Origin: Polytrichum commune
Lineage: Eukaryota > Streptophyta > Polytrichopsida > Polytrichales > Polytrichaceae
Reading direction: 5' to 3'
Length of the DNA: 64,000 nucleotides
Assembly: GCA_950295325.1 (NCBI GenBank)
Contig: OX485803.1
Span: forward strand, 27,342,001 to 27,406,000
The translations under genes and the position numbers were made by a program. Positions 33,458 to 47,500 of the stretch are shown here, piece by piece. The first letter of the stretch is position 1. Every line of letters starts with the position of its first letter. Below the pieces are notes generated by a model. That model did no database searches, was not told where the DNA came from, and saw nothing but the letters and a program-made list of their open reading frames with translations.

Positions 33458-36400
33458 ATGGAACCAAAAAGTGAACAGTATGAAAATGGGTGGAGCCACA
33501 AATGCTCCCAGCGTTCAGTGGAAGAGCAACTTCAGGAATCCACTATTGGAGATGGAGATGCCCACCTGGTTGAATTCTCTGTCGCTATGCGAAGTATGTG
33601 CTCCTATTCTCTTTGTCCTTGCGGTTGCATTTATGGGATAGAATATAATCAAAAACAATTTCCTGACTGCCTTATTGTTTGATACTGTGCTCTTCGGAGG
33701 ATAAAAAAGAACTGCTGGGTTGGTACGATTTCATAGACCTTGACTGCTCTGAGGTCCTTTTGTTTTGAGTGATTTTATTGCAGGTGAAGCTGTTAAAAAA
33801 TAGTACCAGCTGTTTTGCAGTGTGACACTGTTGTGTTTTGGTGAGCATTTTAGGGTTGCTTGCACAATGCTAGTGCCAATTTTCATTTGGTATTTAGATG
33901 AGTTTTCATTGTTCCTGTGTGCAGCTGTGGCTAAGGCTCTTAGGGAGGTTGCTGAGAGTAAAGCTAGAGCTAAAAATGAGGCAGCTGAGTGGAAGAGGAA
34001 ATACGAGTTGGAACGATTGCGGAATTGTTCTTTGGAGCGGGGGCAGCAGCAGCAGCAGGAGCTTGAGCCTGAGCAGGAGCAGGAGCAGTGTCAATCTCCC
34101 CCTGGTTCGTGAAATCTTGTTTTTTGCACGTCTGGAAGCATAAAACCCCTGCACATAATAGAGTTATCCCTTAACTGCAATGGGACTTTTCATCAGGAGT
34201 TGGTACCCTGTGATTTTCCATCGGTTGTGTTGCATACAAAAACAAAAAATTCTTTCCACTTGTGGTGCATACTTGGAGGTAGTGCCTGAATCTGAATGAA
34301 GAGCAATCTATTTTGGTTCATTGAAGGTCAAGCTCATTTTTAGCACCTCTTGGCATGCCTTAATGAACTGATATAGAATGCTCTTTGTTCAAACCTCCAC
34401 ACTACCTCCAGGCATACTGAGAAGATTTATCAAACATAGAAGGTGTTGTATAAAGAACAACCAACCCCCGACAGAAAGTCATGTTGAGTTTGAGGATATA
34501 TCTTATGTCTTACTCAATAGCTGATGAAACGAAAACTTGCTGTTCTTAACTCTGTTGTCAACATTTACCACTTAATGTAGTGAGTTCATAGTGGTCTTGA
34601 AAAACTTGTGACAGAAGATCAAATAGATTTACTCCTTGGCAACCAATATGCTTTTCAATTTCTTGCAGTCCTCATCGGGGTTTAAATTCCAGGGACTAGG
34701 AGTATGAGATTGAAGCTTGCCTGCTTCTGTGTCAATTTGGCTACACTATGTCTGAAGTCACTGACAATTGTTAGTGCACAAGGTTTCAGGAAGCTTATTT
34801 GTGTTACAATTCCACTTCCCACAGATTCTTGGAGCCCAGATGAGTCGCAAGAACTGGAGAAACAGGAGTCAGAAAATGGAACAGAGAATTCAGGGGGATC
34901 ATCAAATGGCCACTGCTGCAAGAAAGATGGAATCTGCTCTCAACAAGTTTTGCGCAGCCACAGCATGAAATCTAACAACATCTCTGGCTTTTCTGAAGCA
35001 TCTCAGCCCGCAGATAAGGTGAGCGTTGTGGTCATATTTGTCTCACTTTATAAGGTAACATGGAGATTCATCTCCATTTCTTCGTATAGAAGAGTTATTT
35101 GTCAACTCAACAGTACTTTTGGTCGGGAGTTTGTTGATCTGCATGTGATCAGTAAGTTTTCAGTGTATAGTTGGAGGTAGTGTGGAGTTTTGAATGAAGA
35201 ACAATCAACAAATCTGGAGGTTTGGTTTGTTGAGGGTCAAACCTATTATTGCATGCCAAGAGGTGCTAAAATGATTTTGGCTCTCAATGAACCAAAGTAG
35301 GTTGCTCTTCATTCAAATTCAAATACTACCCTAAGCATGCACCACAAGTGGAAATAAATAATTGATAATGTATGGAAACAACTAATAGGAAATCATAGGG
35401 ACCTATTCCTGATCAAAAGTCCCATTGAGTTAAAGGATAAGTGCAATGTATCCTTCTTTTTGAGTTGTTGCTTATACATGTTTGCATCCCCTTGACATTT
35501 CTTGTGTCTGAAAGTCAGGCTTCCTTCAGACTAGCCTGGGGTTGCATGGGTGAGAAGGCTACAAGAAGGCACAAGCATGATGTTGTGTCCTTTGAGTGTG
35601 GAAACATAGAAACAGCAAATCGAAGTAGCAAACAGGTGAGTTAGAAAATTCAACACTGCTCCAGATGCTACTCTTCATTTAAATGATGGATAGGGTTGAT
35701 GAGATTGCTATTGCTTGATTTGAATGTGTTACCTGAGATTGTGAGTTTAAGCTGTTATTGCCTGCAAGGCTGCACAACAAGCATAGATTTTGGGATCTCA
35801 ATGTTGACAGCATAATTTAAGTACCTATCTTTGAGGGTTTTGCAGATTACACTGCAATGGGACTCACCTCCTCAATCAGTATTTATCCTTTTGAAACCCA
35901 ATTCTGAATCTGTGAAAGCCCTATGCAAAGAGATGATCCGGTACAATGCCTTTAATCCCTTCTGTCCCATCCTTCCATTTTAGACGAGAGATTTTAGACA
36001 TCAAACTGTTAAGTCAAGTCCATTGGTAATTAGCATTTCATCTGTATGGAGAAGATGATACAAGAGATTTCCCTGACTATTAGAGCGGATACATTTTTAC
36101 AGGAAAAAGTAACTGCTGGTACACACACAACTGTAAAATTTCATCCCTATATTTCTTCTAACCACAGGTGGCTACGGGAGGAGAGGGGAATTGGAGTTTA
36201 TGTGGAGCCAACTGTCAGGAAGGAATTGCTGGATGACAATACCTACTTCAAATTCGTTCAATCTTGTGAAAAAGGTTGGATATTCTACTACATGATGAGC
36301 CAAGTGAATCCAAAAAAAATTGTTTGCAAAGAATTTTGCATGTCATTCTCAGATGCAGTTATTCATTGATCCTTTCATATGGTATCTCTTGATGCAGAAG

Positions 36401-39400
36401 ATGAAGTTTCAAACCTCCACAGCAAAGTGGACTTGGTGATCACCTTGGGTGGCGATGGAACTGTCCTTTGGGTACATTACCTCTTTTTTTCTTCCCTTTG
36501 TCAGATCCTTTCATTCCTTCACTCCATCAAAGAGAAGCACCACACTCTCTAAAGAGTATGTACTAGGCTTTCAGGTTGTTAAACTAGTTTAAGTAGTTAG
36601 CAACTTACTATCATAATCTGAGCCCAAAAAATGAATGGAGAGCATGACTCTAGTCTTTGTTCTCAAAGATAATGATTTTTAACCATCAAAAGGACCCATT
36701 TTATGGTAGGCTTGCAAATTGTCAGATTTTTCTATGCGTCAATCTCAGTCTACATAGACAGATGCTCATTTGTCGCAGATATATTTCCGTCGGATGCTTT
36801 TTCCTCTGCACATAAAATACTACATTGTACCTATAAGGCAGGAGATAATTCGCCAGTCTAGATAATTCACTATTCAAGATAATTCACCATTCAAAATCTG
36901 GTATTTTTGTGCAGGCAGCAAATATTTTCAAGGGCCCTGTGCCACCTGTGGTGTCATTTTCAATGGGCTCCCTTGGCTTTATGACCCCATTCCGTATCCT
37001 GCAGTGTATTATTCATTTAAAAAATTCATTTACTATTGTCTCTTAATGCAATTATTGACATTCTCTTGTTGCTTAAAGTCATAACTTCTAGAGTGCCTTG
37101 TTGTATTTTCTATAAGTTGAAACAGACAAGGGCATAAACTGTCTACATTTAGGTTGCTTGGAATGTATTTCATGCAACACAGTTTTCTAATATGTTATCT
37201 TCGCACTATCAATCTTATTAATATTTTCGCTTGTGTATTTCAAGTTATCCTTAACCTGCGATTTCGGCAGAGAGTGACCACTATAAAGAGCGCCTGGAAA
37301 CAATAATAAAGGGGCCTGTATATATTACTCTTCGTCACCGACTAAATTGTCAGATTGTTCGTAACCCGGACAACATAAAGGAAGGCGAAGATCCTTGTCA
37401 CCCAGAAAGCCATTTAGTGCTAAACGAGGTTTCCATTGATCGTGGGATGTCATCATTTCTCACAAACCTCGAATGCTACTGTGACAATCTCTTCGTCACT
37501 TCTGTACAAGGAGACGGCCTTATACTCTCGACTCCGTCAGGAAGTACTGCATATTCTTTGGCAGCTGGGGGCTCAATGGTTCACCCTCAGGTAAGCTCTA
37601 ATCATGTTCGTTTATCAGAGTTTAGGCCGCACATATATTGAGGTCTAGATAGATGCTCAAACTTGAGATGGCTTTTCCAATTGATATGTATGTCAGACAG
37701 GTGATAGAATATTACAGTGGTCTATCTTTTTTAGTTCTCTGGAAGTACTCTTAAATATTCCTATTAGAGTGGGCCACAGCAATTCTCTAGAACCCACACT
37801 AACTATGAGAATTAATGTGGACCACATTAATTGTCAACCCACGCCAAATCTCTAGTTTAAAATTAGCACGGGTCACATTAATTGTTTATCCAGAAAATTG
37901 ATGTGGGTGAACATTTATTTTATGCTACATTTGATGTAAGGTGACTATTTAATTTAATGTAAGGTGGTGGTCACAAGTCTCAAGGAAGACTGAGGGGAAG
38001 ACTTGCGGTCTTGGACCCATGTTATTTCCAACCCAACTAGACAGTTCAAGTGGCCCATGTTAATTACTTTTCCATGCCAATTTTCAACCCACACTAATAG
38101 TCTACCTAGTAGGCACACTAATAGTCTACCTAGTAGGCCCTCTTCAATTCCCTGACAATCAGTTCTTGTTTTTCTTTCGAATTGAAAGTTTATGTTCTCA
38201 AATCTTTTCTCAAGTTCTGAAACCTTGGTGTGCTGTGTTTCATGCCATTGTATTGTTCCACTTGCAGGTTCCAGGCATCTTGTTTACTCCAATTTGTCCT
38301 CATTCTTTATCCTTTAGACCACTTATTTTGCCTGAGTATGTCACTATTAGAGTCCAGGTATGTTCTCAACTTCCATAATGCACTTTCTTTAAATGATGGT
38401 GCTATACTTATATAGAAATTTGTCCATTGGAATGTGGTACTAAGAGCCACTTTACGCTATGGCCAAGGGCTGTGACCATGAAATTATGAGGGCCCTTGAA
38501 ACTCATCCAAAGGTTGTGTCATGGAATATTGAAATTGAATTATGTGTGGTCACGGGCTTTCAAGTGTAGTGTAAAGACATACGTGACTGAGCCTCAACCG
38601 AATACAATTTCATCCATCCTTCTCATATGCCCCTTCTACACAATAAATTTTAATAAATCAATGGCTGTGAGATTTCGAAGTGTCATGGTTTTCTGGTTTT
38701 ATGTCACACCTCTTTGAGGTGGGCTCAATGCAAAATCCGGTAGACCTTGAAACATCATTATCCATTGCAGTCCATATAGGACTTCATATAGGTTTGTTCA
38801 TCCACTCAAAAGAAAATTGGTCCCTTAGGTCCTCAAACTCTACTGTCAAGGGAAGTGGGACAGTCTCAACCTTCTCTACCAATGGGAGATTATAGATTTC
38901 AATGGTCATGCGATCTTAAGCTCTAGTGTAAAGTGTCCCTAACCATGTAGTGTGTAGGTGAATGATTAAGGTAGTTGTGCCTTAGATGGATGCTTTTCTC
39001 TTTGCATCCATTTCTTGTAGGATATGAAACATGCAATTAGTATAAGATGATTAGCGTCTGTAGCCATTTGCCTCATAATTTAAATTTTTGGAGCTCATGA
39101 ATATTTTATTCATCATGAAGTGTAGTTTCTCGTGCTCATTTAAGTGGTCATGTAGGTCCCCGTAATCATGTTGACTATTGAACCTAGAATGGTTAGCATT
39201 TTTTTGAGCACGTAGTCCAATCTCTTTTTAACACATCTTTTTCGTGCTAGTTCTTAGATCCACACCTAACCACATACCACTCAAATATAGGTGTCCAGAT
39301 TGTTGTTGTGTTTTTTAGGCACATCTACCTTAGTGCCAATGCGGTAAGCTGTTGGATTTGTATATAGTAGGAACAAGGTCCACAATTAAAAATCATATAT

Positions 39401-39748
39401 GAACCCCTGCTACTATTGTAACTCTGTCCACATTCAAGTAGGTGAGCTCAAGACTATTTAATTTGAAAGGTATAACCAGAAATTATTCGATCTCCTTTGA
39501 TGCATGTCATTGTATCACAATTGCAGGTGCCTATAAACAGCAGAGGACAGGCGTGGGCAAGTTTTGATGGAAAGGATAGGCAACAGCTAAGCGGGGGGGA
39601 TGCCCTGATTTGTCACATGTCAGCTTGGCCTGTTCCAGCTGCATGTGACCAAGAATCAACCACCGACTTCCTTCGGAGTGTTCGTGAGGGGTTGCATTGG
39701 AATCTTCGAAAGCAGCAGCTCTCTGATGAGCCAACAAATACAAAGTAG
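33458..39748 (+). CDS. NADK1: NAD kinase, NADK1-type (11 exons, 537 codons)
   Basis: Phosphorylates NAD+ with ATP to make NADP+; NADK1-type enzymes of plants are cytosolic. Exons: 33458-33593, 33925-34104, 34825-35018, 35519-35635, 35846-35940, 36168-36274, 36398-36471, 36915-36993, 37271-37590, 38268-38357, 39527-39748; all phases agree. The N-terminal part is coiled-coil-like ([19 protein letters not shown]) with a Gln/Glu tract, as in the plant family. The catalytic part begins with [15 protein letters not shown], then LGGDGTVLW (the GGDG motif, residues ~294-297), [23 protein letters not shown] and [13 protein letters not shown]. The ending [14 protein letters not shown] is typical of NADK1. 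Length agrees with Arabidopsis NADK1 (about 524). I chose ATG 33458 because it gives a family-like length; an AG just before it means an upstream exon cannot be excluded. Introns carry several MITEs. Confidence 0.92.
34161..34503 (+). mobile_element. Family D foldback-like element in NAD kinase intron 2
   Basis: The left end GAGTTATCCCTTAACTGCAA and the right end, which on the opposite strand begins TATATCCTCAAACTCAACAT, are diverged inverted repeats. Inner parts also pair (GTGCATACTTGGAGGTAG with CTACCTCCAGGCATAC), so much of it could fold back. It matches 45843-46204 and 35150-35433. Confidence 0.6.
35150..35433 (+). mobile_element. Family D foldback-like element in NAD kinase intron 3, truncated
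   Basis: Landmarks GTTGGAGGTAGTGTGGAG, TGCATGCCAAGAGGTGC and GCATGCACCACAAGTGGA match the other family D copies. The left end is lost. It lies about 85 bases before the acceptor of exon 4. Confidence 0.6.
38444..38940 (+). mobile_element. Family B TIR element in the last NAD kinase intron
   Basis: It begins AGAGCCACTTTACGCTA and ends CTCTAGTGTAAAGTGTCCCT, a diverged inverted repeat; GGGCTGTGACCATGAAATTA follows the left end as in the copy at 30672. Length is about 497 bases, close to the copy at 52255. Confidence 0.6.
38963..39296 (-). mobile_element. Family A TIR element in the last NAD kinase intron
   Basis: It is a reverse copy ending CCACTCAAATATAGGTGTCC. The body holds TTGAGCACGTAGTCCAATCTC, GTGCTCATTTAAGTGGTCAT and CATTTGCCTCATAATTT. 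It follows the family B copy by about 20 bases. Confidence 0.75.
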
Positions 39749-40092
39749 TTCCATTCGTAACTTCCCTGTTCATATTATATTTTGCAGGTAGTGCAATCAT
39801 TCATCATTTTATTATGCCTAGGCAGCTGAATTAGGCGAGTGAGTAAAATTGTGAGAGTAGCAGTACTGATCTAGGTGGTAGCCTTTACAGTTCTGTAATC
39901 AAAACCAATGGCACATGGACGTATTGACCAGAAGTGTATATACTAACCATATTTGCAATTTATAATGCAGTGAAATTCTCAATTACTGTGATTCCAGGCT
40001 GTCCTTTCTTAGAAATGTCTGTCTGAAATTCTGCCACTTCATGCACAATGTTGATATTAGTCCTTTTTGAAATCAATATCGGTTGCAGTGAC

Positions 40093-40118
40093 ATAGATAG
40101 ATAGATAGATAGATAGAT
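40093..40118. repeat. TAGA microsatellite
   Basis: Six and a half TAGA units in the 3' flank of the NAD kinase gene. Confidence 0.85.
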
Positions 40119-40735
40119 CTGCTGTCATCCTCAAGTAGCCTACTTAGATTCCAATGCAAAATCTCAAGTAATCCGGAGACACCTCCTCAATTGAATCTTC
40201 ATCTTGGTAGATCAAAGAAGGCTGTGTATCCAAAGATAGGTGTCGACTAAACTATTCTCGAAATTCATGCATGTACTTACTCGAGGACCTTGATTCCTGA
40301 ATATTTAGTCTTGAAGCTAGAATAGAAAGAGGATGTCCTTGGACATGCTTAAGAATACCACGTCAATGTTCGGCACATTTTGGTTCATAAAATTCTAAGA
40401 TGTGCTGCATATAGAGTTATGATATGTAATACTATATACTCATGATGTCTGAAACATGCCCTAATCAGACATCATTATCACATATCATTATCACTATCAC
40501 ATTTTTGATACCATGAAGACAGTTCACAAAATCATGGTAGAAACTTCCTTCTCTTTCCAACTTAGACCAGGCTAGCCTTTGACCATAATTATGCTTCCCT
40601 AGTTAGATGATCCATTTCCACTCGAGCTTCAAGTGACAGGAAGCCATCTGTTTCAAACCTGGTATAGAGAAATCATCTCACAATCTTCTGGAAGACTAAG
40701 ATATGGGGGTGTTATCTGGTTAGTTCTCTTAATTA

Positions 40736-40960
40736 GACCCCTACATTTGATTGGTGTGTGGCTCCGTGAGGATCAAAATAAAACACTATAAAGACACATA
40801 TTTAAAAGAGATCAGACTTCATCTTCAGATTATATCAACTACTCCACACTCAATATTAAAACAATTGGGGGAACATATGTATTTACTTAAGAGAATCAAT
40901 AAACATGCAGTCTTGATAACCATAACTGAATCAAGGGAGGTCCAAATTTCAATCTGAATT
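40736..40960 (+). mobile_element. Family A TIR element, decayed
   Basis: It begins AGACCCCTACATTTGATTGG and keeps the order of family landmarks (TTTAAAAGAGATCAGACTTCA, AATTGGGGGAACATATG), with many substitutions. Confidence 0.5.
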
Positions 40961-41564
40961 TTGCTGATGCTTCATTGTAGATATGCTAACGCAGCACAAG
41001 TTTCGTTGTGTAAACCTAATCAGTGAAAGTTGGATAACATGAAAAACTAACTAAATAACACCCACATACCTCAGAAGAAATGGAAGTAAAATTCAACACC
41101 TTGGTTTCAGTTAGCCAAAACTGTCAACATTTGCAATGCAGTGCAATGAGGTCTTGCAGGACATAACCCCTACACTAGAAGAAGAAAAAATGGTTCCCAT
41201 TACCCATTTGCTTGAATGAATGGGGGACACCAAATCTGCAGTCAATTGGGCTGGACAGGGCCCACAATTGTCCCTCAATGACAGCTCAGAGTCTAAAAGC
41301 TTTTCCGTTTTCGATCAACACTACCAAAGGAAAACAAATGTTCTACTTCTACCCTCAATTCTAATGGATGTTGTTGATGGATGTCCGGGGGTATTAACCC
41401 TCCCACATCCACATATGCTTTTGAGTTTAAAATTTGTACAGCAATGGACTGCAGGCAGCACAGCTATGAGGTCATCCATTAAATTTTTTTCTGTCTATAT
41501 CCCCCTGGCCTAACCTTAAAAAATAAAGTGCAGTTTTGTGAGCACATCCAGGAAATAAAAAAAA

Positions 41565-44500
41565 CTACTCAAAGTGGAACCTACGCTCTACAGTCGACGC
41601 CTGCGCAATATCAAGGTCGTTTTGTAGGGATGCTATACTTTCTCGACGCAAACTTCGTGCTGTCGATCTTGCATCTATGACAACAAGGGAAGGAGGAGGG
41701 TCGGCTCGAAAAGAAATGGTGATCACAGTAACATTGTCTTGTGAGTTCCGTCTCAAAGCTTCATTTACCAACTCTTCTGCACACAATTCAGGGTCGTTGT
41801 GTTGTTGCAAGTGCCTCCTCGCAAACGAGATGGCCGCTTCGTTCGTGAAAACATCCCAAAATCCATCACACCCCATGACGAGAAATTCATCGTCTTCCGA
41901 GAGCACCAAGGTTTGAATTTCCGGCTCAGCAATTACCGGTCCTGTACCATCTCGCTCCTTCAAGCCCGGCATATGCCAGTCGCCAATTGCTCGCGCAACT
42001 GTCAATTGTCCGTTCACGTACCCGTCACTCGTTACAAAACCGTGAGCTGATTCAATCCGTAATTTTTCACCCAGTAATCTTGGGTCATGGTCTACAGACA
42101 TAGGGATCGCTTTTCCCTTCCGGCATAATACTGCACGACAGTCACCCGCATTTGCCACTAGCAAGTTCCTGCAATATTCAAAAAGCTGTTGGAAAGGCAT
42201 CCTCCAAAAACATTTGTTCCTCATCAAGACTCTAATCGAACCATGAAGTTAACTCTATACTGAATCTGCAACTTTTGCAAAACTCAACAAACAAAACTCC
42301 CCCCAAAAAAAATCCCCAAGTGTCTTCAATGATTATGGTATGAGTATGGGCAGATGTGAGGTGTGGCCGGTTTAGTTACAGTTGAATCCTCAACAACTGT
42401 GTTCTCATTCTTACACTTCTAGTGGTGAGTAAGGAATCGAAAGAAAGCTTTTGAGAATGCAAATCCAAAGAGCCTAATCTCATTTCCTAAGTCCAAGAAT
42501 CATGGGAGAACATCCGACATCGGATCGAGAAAACAAGAAGAGCCGTTGATCTTAAAATGGTTGATGCGCCCAAATGGCCAAGAGTTAGGAGGTGATCTTG
42601 GTATCTACAAGATCGACTATTTGCTTATGGAAAACAAGCAAGATTTGAAGGAGATGTTATCTTTTGAAGCACCTGGAGCTCTTTCTTGAAAGTAGGTTTT
42701 GGTGGTGCATCTCAAATTTCCAAAGGGTGGTGTATAATTTTACTATTACAGTAAATAATACCTAGTGGAATATAATGGAATTATCTTATTGTACATGCAT
42801 TACTTTTTGTGACCATTTTCTTCATAGTAGCATAATATAAGAAAATCATGCACTTACTACTACAGTAATCATGAAGTATGATGTCATTTCAACCTTTTAA
42901 TGGATCTACATGATATTTTTGCCTTTGAGCAGCACCTTTACTAGATAAGTAGCCACTTCAATGAGAAAAAACCACTTGTTGAATAGATAGAAGTACATTG
43001 CACACTATATTCAATTTAATAGATATATTGTAACCTGTAACATGGACCTGATGATTAATATTGTAGGTTGATAAATAGTGTGCACCCACAGTAATATCTC
43101 CAATGTTTTTAATGTGGAAGTAAGCTCAACAGTGTGGCCCACACTATTTACCATAACCAGTGTAATTGAAGCTGGGTAACCAAAACCTTAGTTTTTCATC
43201 CTATGTGTGCAGTTTTACAACGTTTGATGAAGTGCGTAAAAGATTCAACCACATACACAAGAGATTTTATTTTTATTTTTCCTTTTAAAAATCTCCTGTA
43301 CAGAGAAAGTCATGTGTATGGTGCATTAGTGACAAGTAGAACATTGAAAATAAAATGTGAACTCACCTTGCCTGCAAAAGAGCTATAAGAGCCGTGGTGC
43401 CAGAATAAAGACTGTTATCCTGTTTGCAGGCTTCTAAAAACTCCATGTCAAGTCTTAAATACTCATTCTTCACAGCGGCCTCTGCTGATGCAGGAAATTG
43501 CGCATCTTGAAGTATGAGCGGCAGCAATCGTTCTTTTGCATACAAGGCTGCTGCACTTCCATCATGCCCATCAAAGACCTGAGGCCAGATCCACGTTAAA
43601 AAGTGTCAGCTCATTAGAGTTATGTGTGAAGTCTTGGCATCAAACTCCCTGTGAGTTGGCTAAAACGCGTATTTGAGAGCTTATGCATGAAGACACCCAA
43701 GTTTAATTTATGTTGAAGTTACCATGCTCAAATAGTGGTAGGGCTATTAAAAACTGGCTTTCTAGCTTCTCATACTAGAATGGGTGGGCCAAGCTAGCCT
43801 TGCATAAGCTGATCCGGGATATAGGGTGGCAGGTCTCATGGCAAACCCTATTTCAGATCCTTAAATTCTCTCAGTTGTTTTGGGATGGCAAGAGAAGATC
43901 CAAAGAGTTTCACCCAACTTTCAAAATAGGCTCCGACACACAACAAGCTAACAAGCTGTTAATAGAAAATACTCTCAAGAAGGATCAAACCCACGGTTTT
44001 GTCCCTCTTTGAGAAACTTTACACATAACTCTAATGTTGCAATGATTTGATATATCCATGAAAACTTTTCGAAACATTCTGTTTCAAATTAAAATGTCCA
44101 CTTTATAACTACATTGGTTTTCTAAGCCCTTAGTCTGCCTTCTCAAAATGAAGTTTCATGTCCATTTGTCTGTCCAGCATTTCTCTTGGAGAACAGCTTT
44201 CCAATTTTTCGCTTCCCACAGGTGACCTTGGGACATGACCATGACGGCAAGTGAAAAAGCGCATCCTTCATCCTGCTATTTCTTTGGACACTTTAATTCT
44301 GACCAGAATCTGCTTTCTGTTTCTGTACTTTTCTAAGCCTCCTTATGTTCAAATTAGTCTAAGAAAAATAAATGTAAAATGGAATCTTCAAAACTTGCAG
44401 CATCTTGCGATTTTGATGATGACTAGTGCATTTACAAAAACATACAAAAATATACAATAACAAGCAACTTATCACATAATGGCTCTGCCAAAAATAGCTA

Positions 44501-47500
44501 TACCATAAATCCCAAAGAGGACTTCAGTTTACAACACCTACCAAGGGAGGGCAATAAAAAACCTACCCCCTACAGGTTTGTGGTTGATTCATCCCAATTT
44601 AAACTCAACCCAATTTAGAAGTTAATTTGGCTTTAAATAGTAATCCCCAGGCTCTACATAGTAATCAGCATTTTCACCATACCTTTGCCTCAGTAGGTGT
44701 CAAGAAACTTTACCCCCTAAACATGGCACAAAATCAACTTTGTATTGGAGAAATTTCATGACAATTCATACATGGATAAATGGATATGTCACCTCTTCCC
44801 TATGGACAGAGCCAACAAATCCCGTACACAAACATTGAATGGAACAGGACCTAATATATTGAACCAACCTATAATCTGAACGTCTCTTAAAATGGGTTGA
44901 TACCACTATTAGACCAGTATATGGGTGAATGCATGGTATCAATAATCAACATCAATAAGGGTATCAAAGAACCTACCCATGGGTTTAAAAATTTGTAATA
45001 CCGGTCAAATATTGATATTTGGTGGTATGTCAAGGTGAGAGAATCTTTGTATATCCAAGTTATTATTAGGGCCAATACCATTCTAAACCATATTGATACT
45101 AGGGTGATTTTGCCTACGTATGAAGGTTCTTGCATGGTATATAGACCCAAATGGTATCAAAAATAAAAACACCGTCAAATACCCATACCCTACTGGTAAA
45201 TGTAAGAATCCTCATTGGAGATACCTGAATGGTATTAAAAAAAGACGATCCCAGACCAACACTGGGTGATACATTGTCCACATACCCCATAAAAGGCGCC
45301 ACGCGACCCCAAATGTTCCTCAAGATCATCTATACATACGAGTGCATCTTCCAAAGTGTCCCTGATTCCACAAACTGTAAAGCCTCCAGACCGATACTCG
45401 GGCCGATATTCTTGGTATCTACTTGCTTCCACTTCTCCGGGTTCGACACCCACCTGCCATTCCAACCATGAACCAATAAGGGGTGAGTTTACACTAGCGT
45501 TTAAGACCAAAGAAACTCCACAATCAATCATCCCAATGGTTGAGAGCAAAATTTTGAACCCAACAAGTTTACACTAGGGTCCAGATCCAAAGTATGAAAA
45601 GATGAGGTGGCATCACTTTCATGTCAAATCTCGTCAATCCCTGCTCAAGAGAATACTCCTCCTAGATTGAGAATCTCGTCACTTTCATGCTTGGGGTCCA
45701 ATCGTGAGTCCAAAAGCAAGGTCTATTAAGAAGTGTTTTGGACCCGGATCCTAATGGAAACCCACCCTATTTATCAACCGCACACTTTCTAGTGCAAAGG
45801 ATGACTCAAAAGGTTTCATCCAAGGTCAAGTGAAAGACAATAGTTATCTCCTGACTCAACATAATTTTTGGTCAGGAGTTAGTTGTTTTGCATACAACAC
45901 CTTCCATATTCAAAAAGTTCCGGTGCATACTTGGAGGTAGGTATGGAGTGTGGAGGTTTGAACAAAGAACATTCTATATCAGTTCATTAAGGCTCAAACT
46001 CATTCTGGCATGCCAAAAAGGTCCTAAAATGAGTTTGAATCTCAATGACCCGAAATAGGTTGCTCTCGTTCAAATTCAAACATGGCCTCCAAGCATGCAG
46101 CACCACATGTGGAAGAAATTCTTGATATTGTATGCAAAAACAACCAATGGGAAATCATAGAGGACCAACTCCCGACAAAAAGTTCCATTGTGTTGAAGGA
46201 TAACTCTTATACCACCACCCACAAACTGCCCTAAGTTACCAATCGCGATAAGATTCCCAACCCCAACAACTTGTGAGTGACCAGGAAAATGACAAACTTG
46301 TTCAAGGACCGTCCTTATGCTCTTGAAACAACAGCATGAAAGAAAGGTTGAAGTGGATACCATGCTGAATAGAGCGAAACCTTGTCCTGAAGAGGGCCAG
46401 CTTTAAAAGATTGCGTCAAAAAACCTACACTGCATCAGAAACACATAACATGAGTTCCTACACAGCAAAAGCAGTGCGAAATTCAGGCCTTTTATTAGTA
46501 ACAGTTCATAGAACGTCAAATTCGTCAGATTTTCTGACAAGTTTTCCACTAATTTCTATATCCTCACCATTCAGACACCTCCTCAGAAAGAAAAGTAAAA
46601 TAATATAGGGCACATGCTCTTGTTACACAGTTTATTATCTGTACAGCAATAAACTTATGAAATTCAATGAATTTTCGACCATGATTTGGATGTGACTCAC
46701 AATAAGATTACCAGTAAACCTTGAAACATATGCATTTGAAAGCATGATCAAGGCATCAGATCACAAAAGCAATTCCCTTATCTCTAGTCTGAATCCCCGG
46801 GCATTGCAGAATCAGGCCCATGTCTCAACTTTACTAAACTGCACATGTTGTGGCTATTTGCAAAAATCAATATCAACACAATGTGTAACCCCTAAAAAAG
46901 ACCTTAACACTTGGATCTCCCGCTAGCACCGCCCACAACCCCAACATATAAATTAAACTCTGTACCTCACTTTGACTCACAAAGCCAAACACATCAATCA
47001 CCCTTCAACCTTTCCTTCTCTAATCTCATCCAAAACTGAAAACCGAAAAAATCCTCGTACTAGTCACCTTACATTACTTTCCAGTTTCTGCCGTTTGACA
47101 TCAACAAACATTCAAAAAAATAAAATAAAAATAAAAATAATCTGTAGCTCACAGTGACCCACTCTCCACCCTCCTCCTCCTCACTGAACCAGAACCAAAC
47201 TTGAGAAGAAGAAAATCACTTCTTAAGTCGCTTCCCCCCAAATTCAACATCTACAGCTTGCCACCGACCCAAAACTCCGTACCTCTCACCATGACCACTC
47301 TCCGCCCTTTTCCCTTTCCTCACTACAATCTGAACAAAACTGAATGCCACATCCCTTCTATCCTACTGCCTAACCCTCCTTATCGTAATTATGATGACGC
47401 CACACACTTTTCGAAAAAAACACCGACAAAAAAATTTCATGTCACAAACCCAAAAATCTCTCTACCTCACCATCACAACTCTCGCACCCTCTTCCTCCTC

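Larger units (their letters stand above)
39749..41564. other. Spacer between the convergent NAD kinase and PP2C genes
   Basis: The two genes converge here, so both 3' UTRs should lie at the edges. I see a TAGA microsatellite at 40093-40118 and a decayed family A copy at 40736-40960, but no gene. Confidence 0.45.

Noticed and set aside
33906-34154. Leu-rich minus-strand frame
   Set aside because: It is the antisense of the Gln/Glu tract in NAD kinase exon 2.
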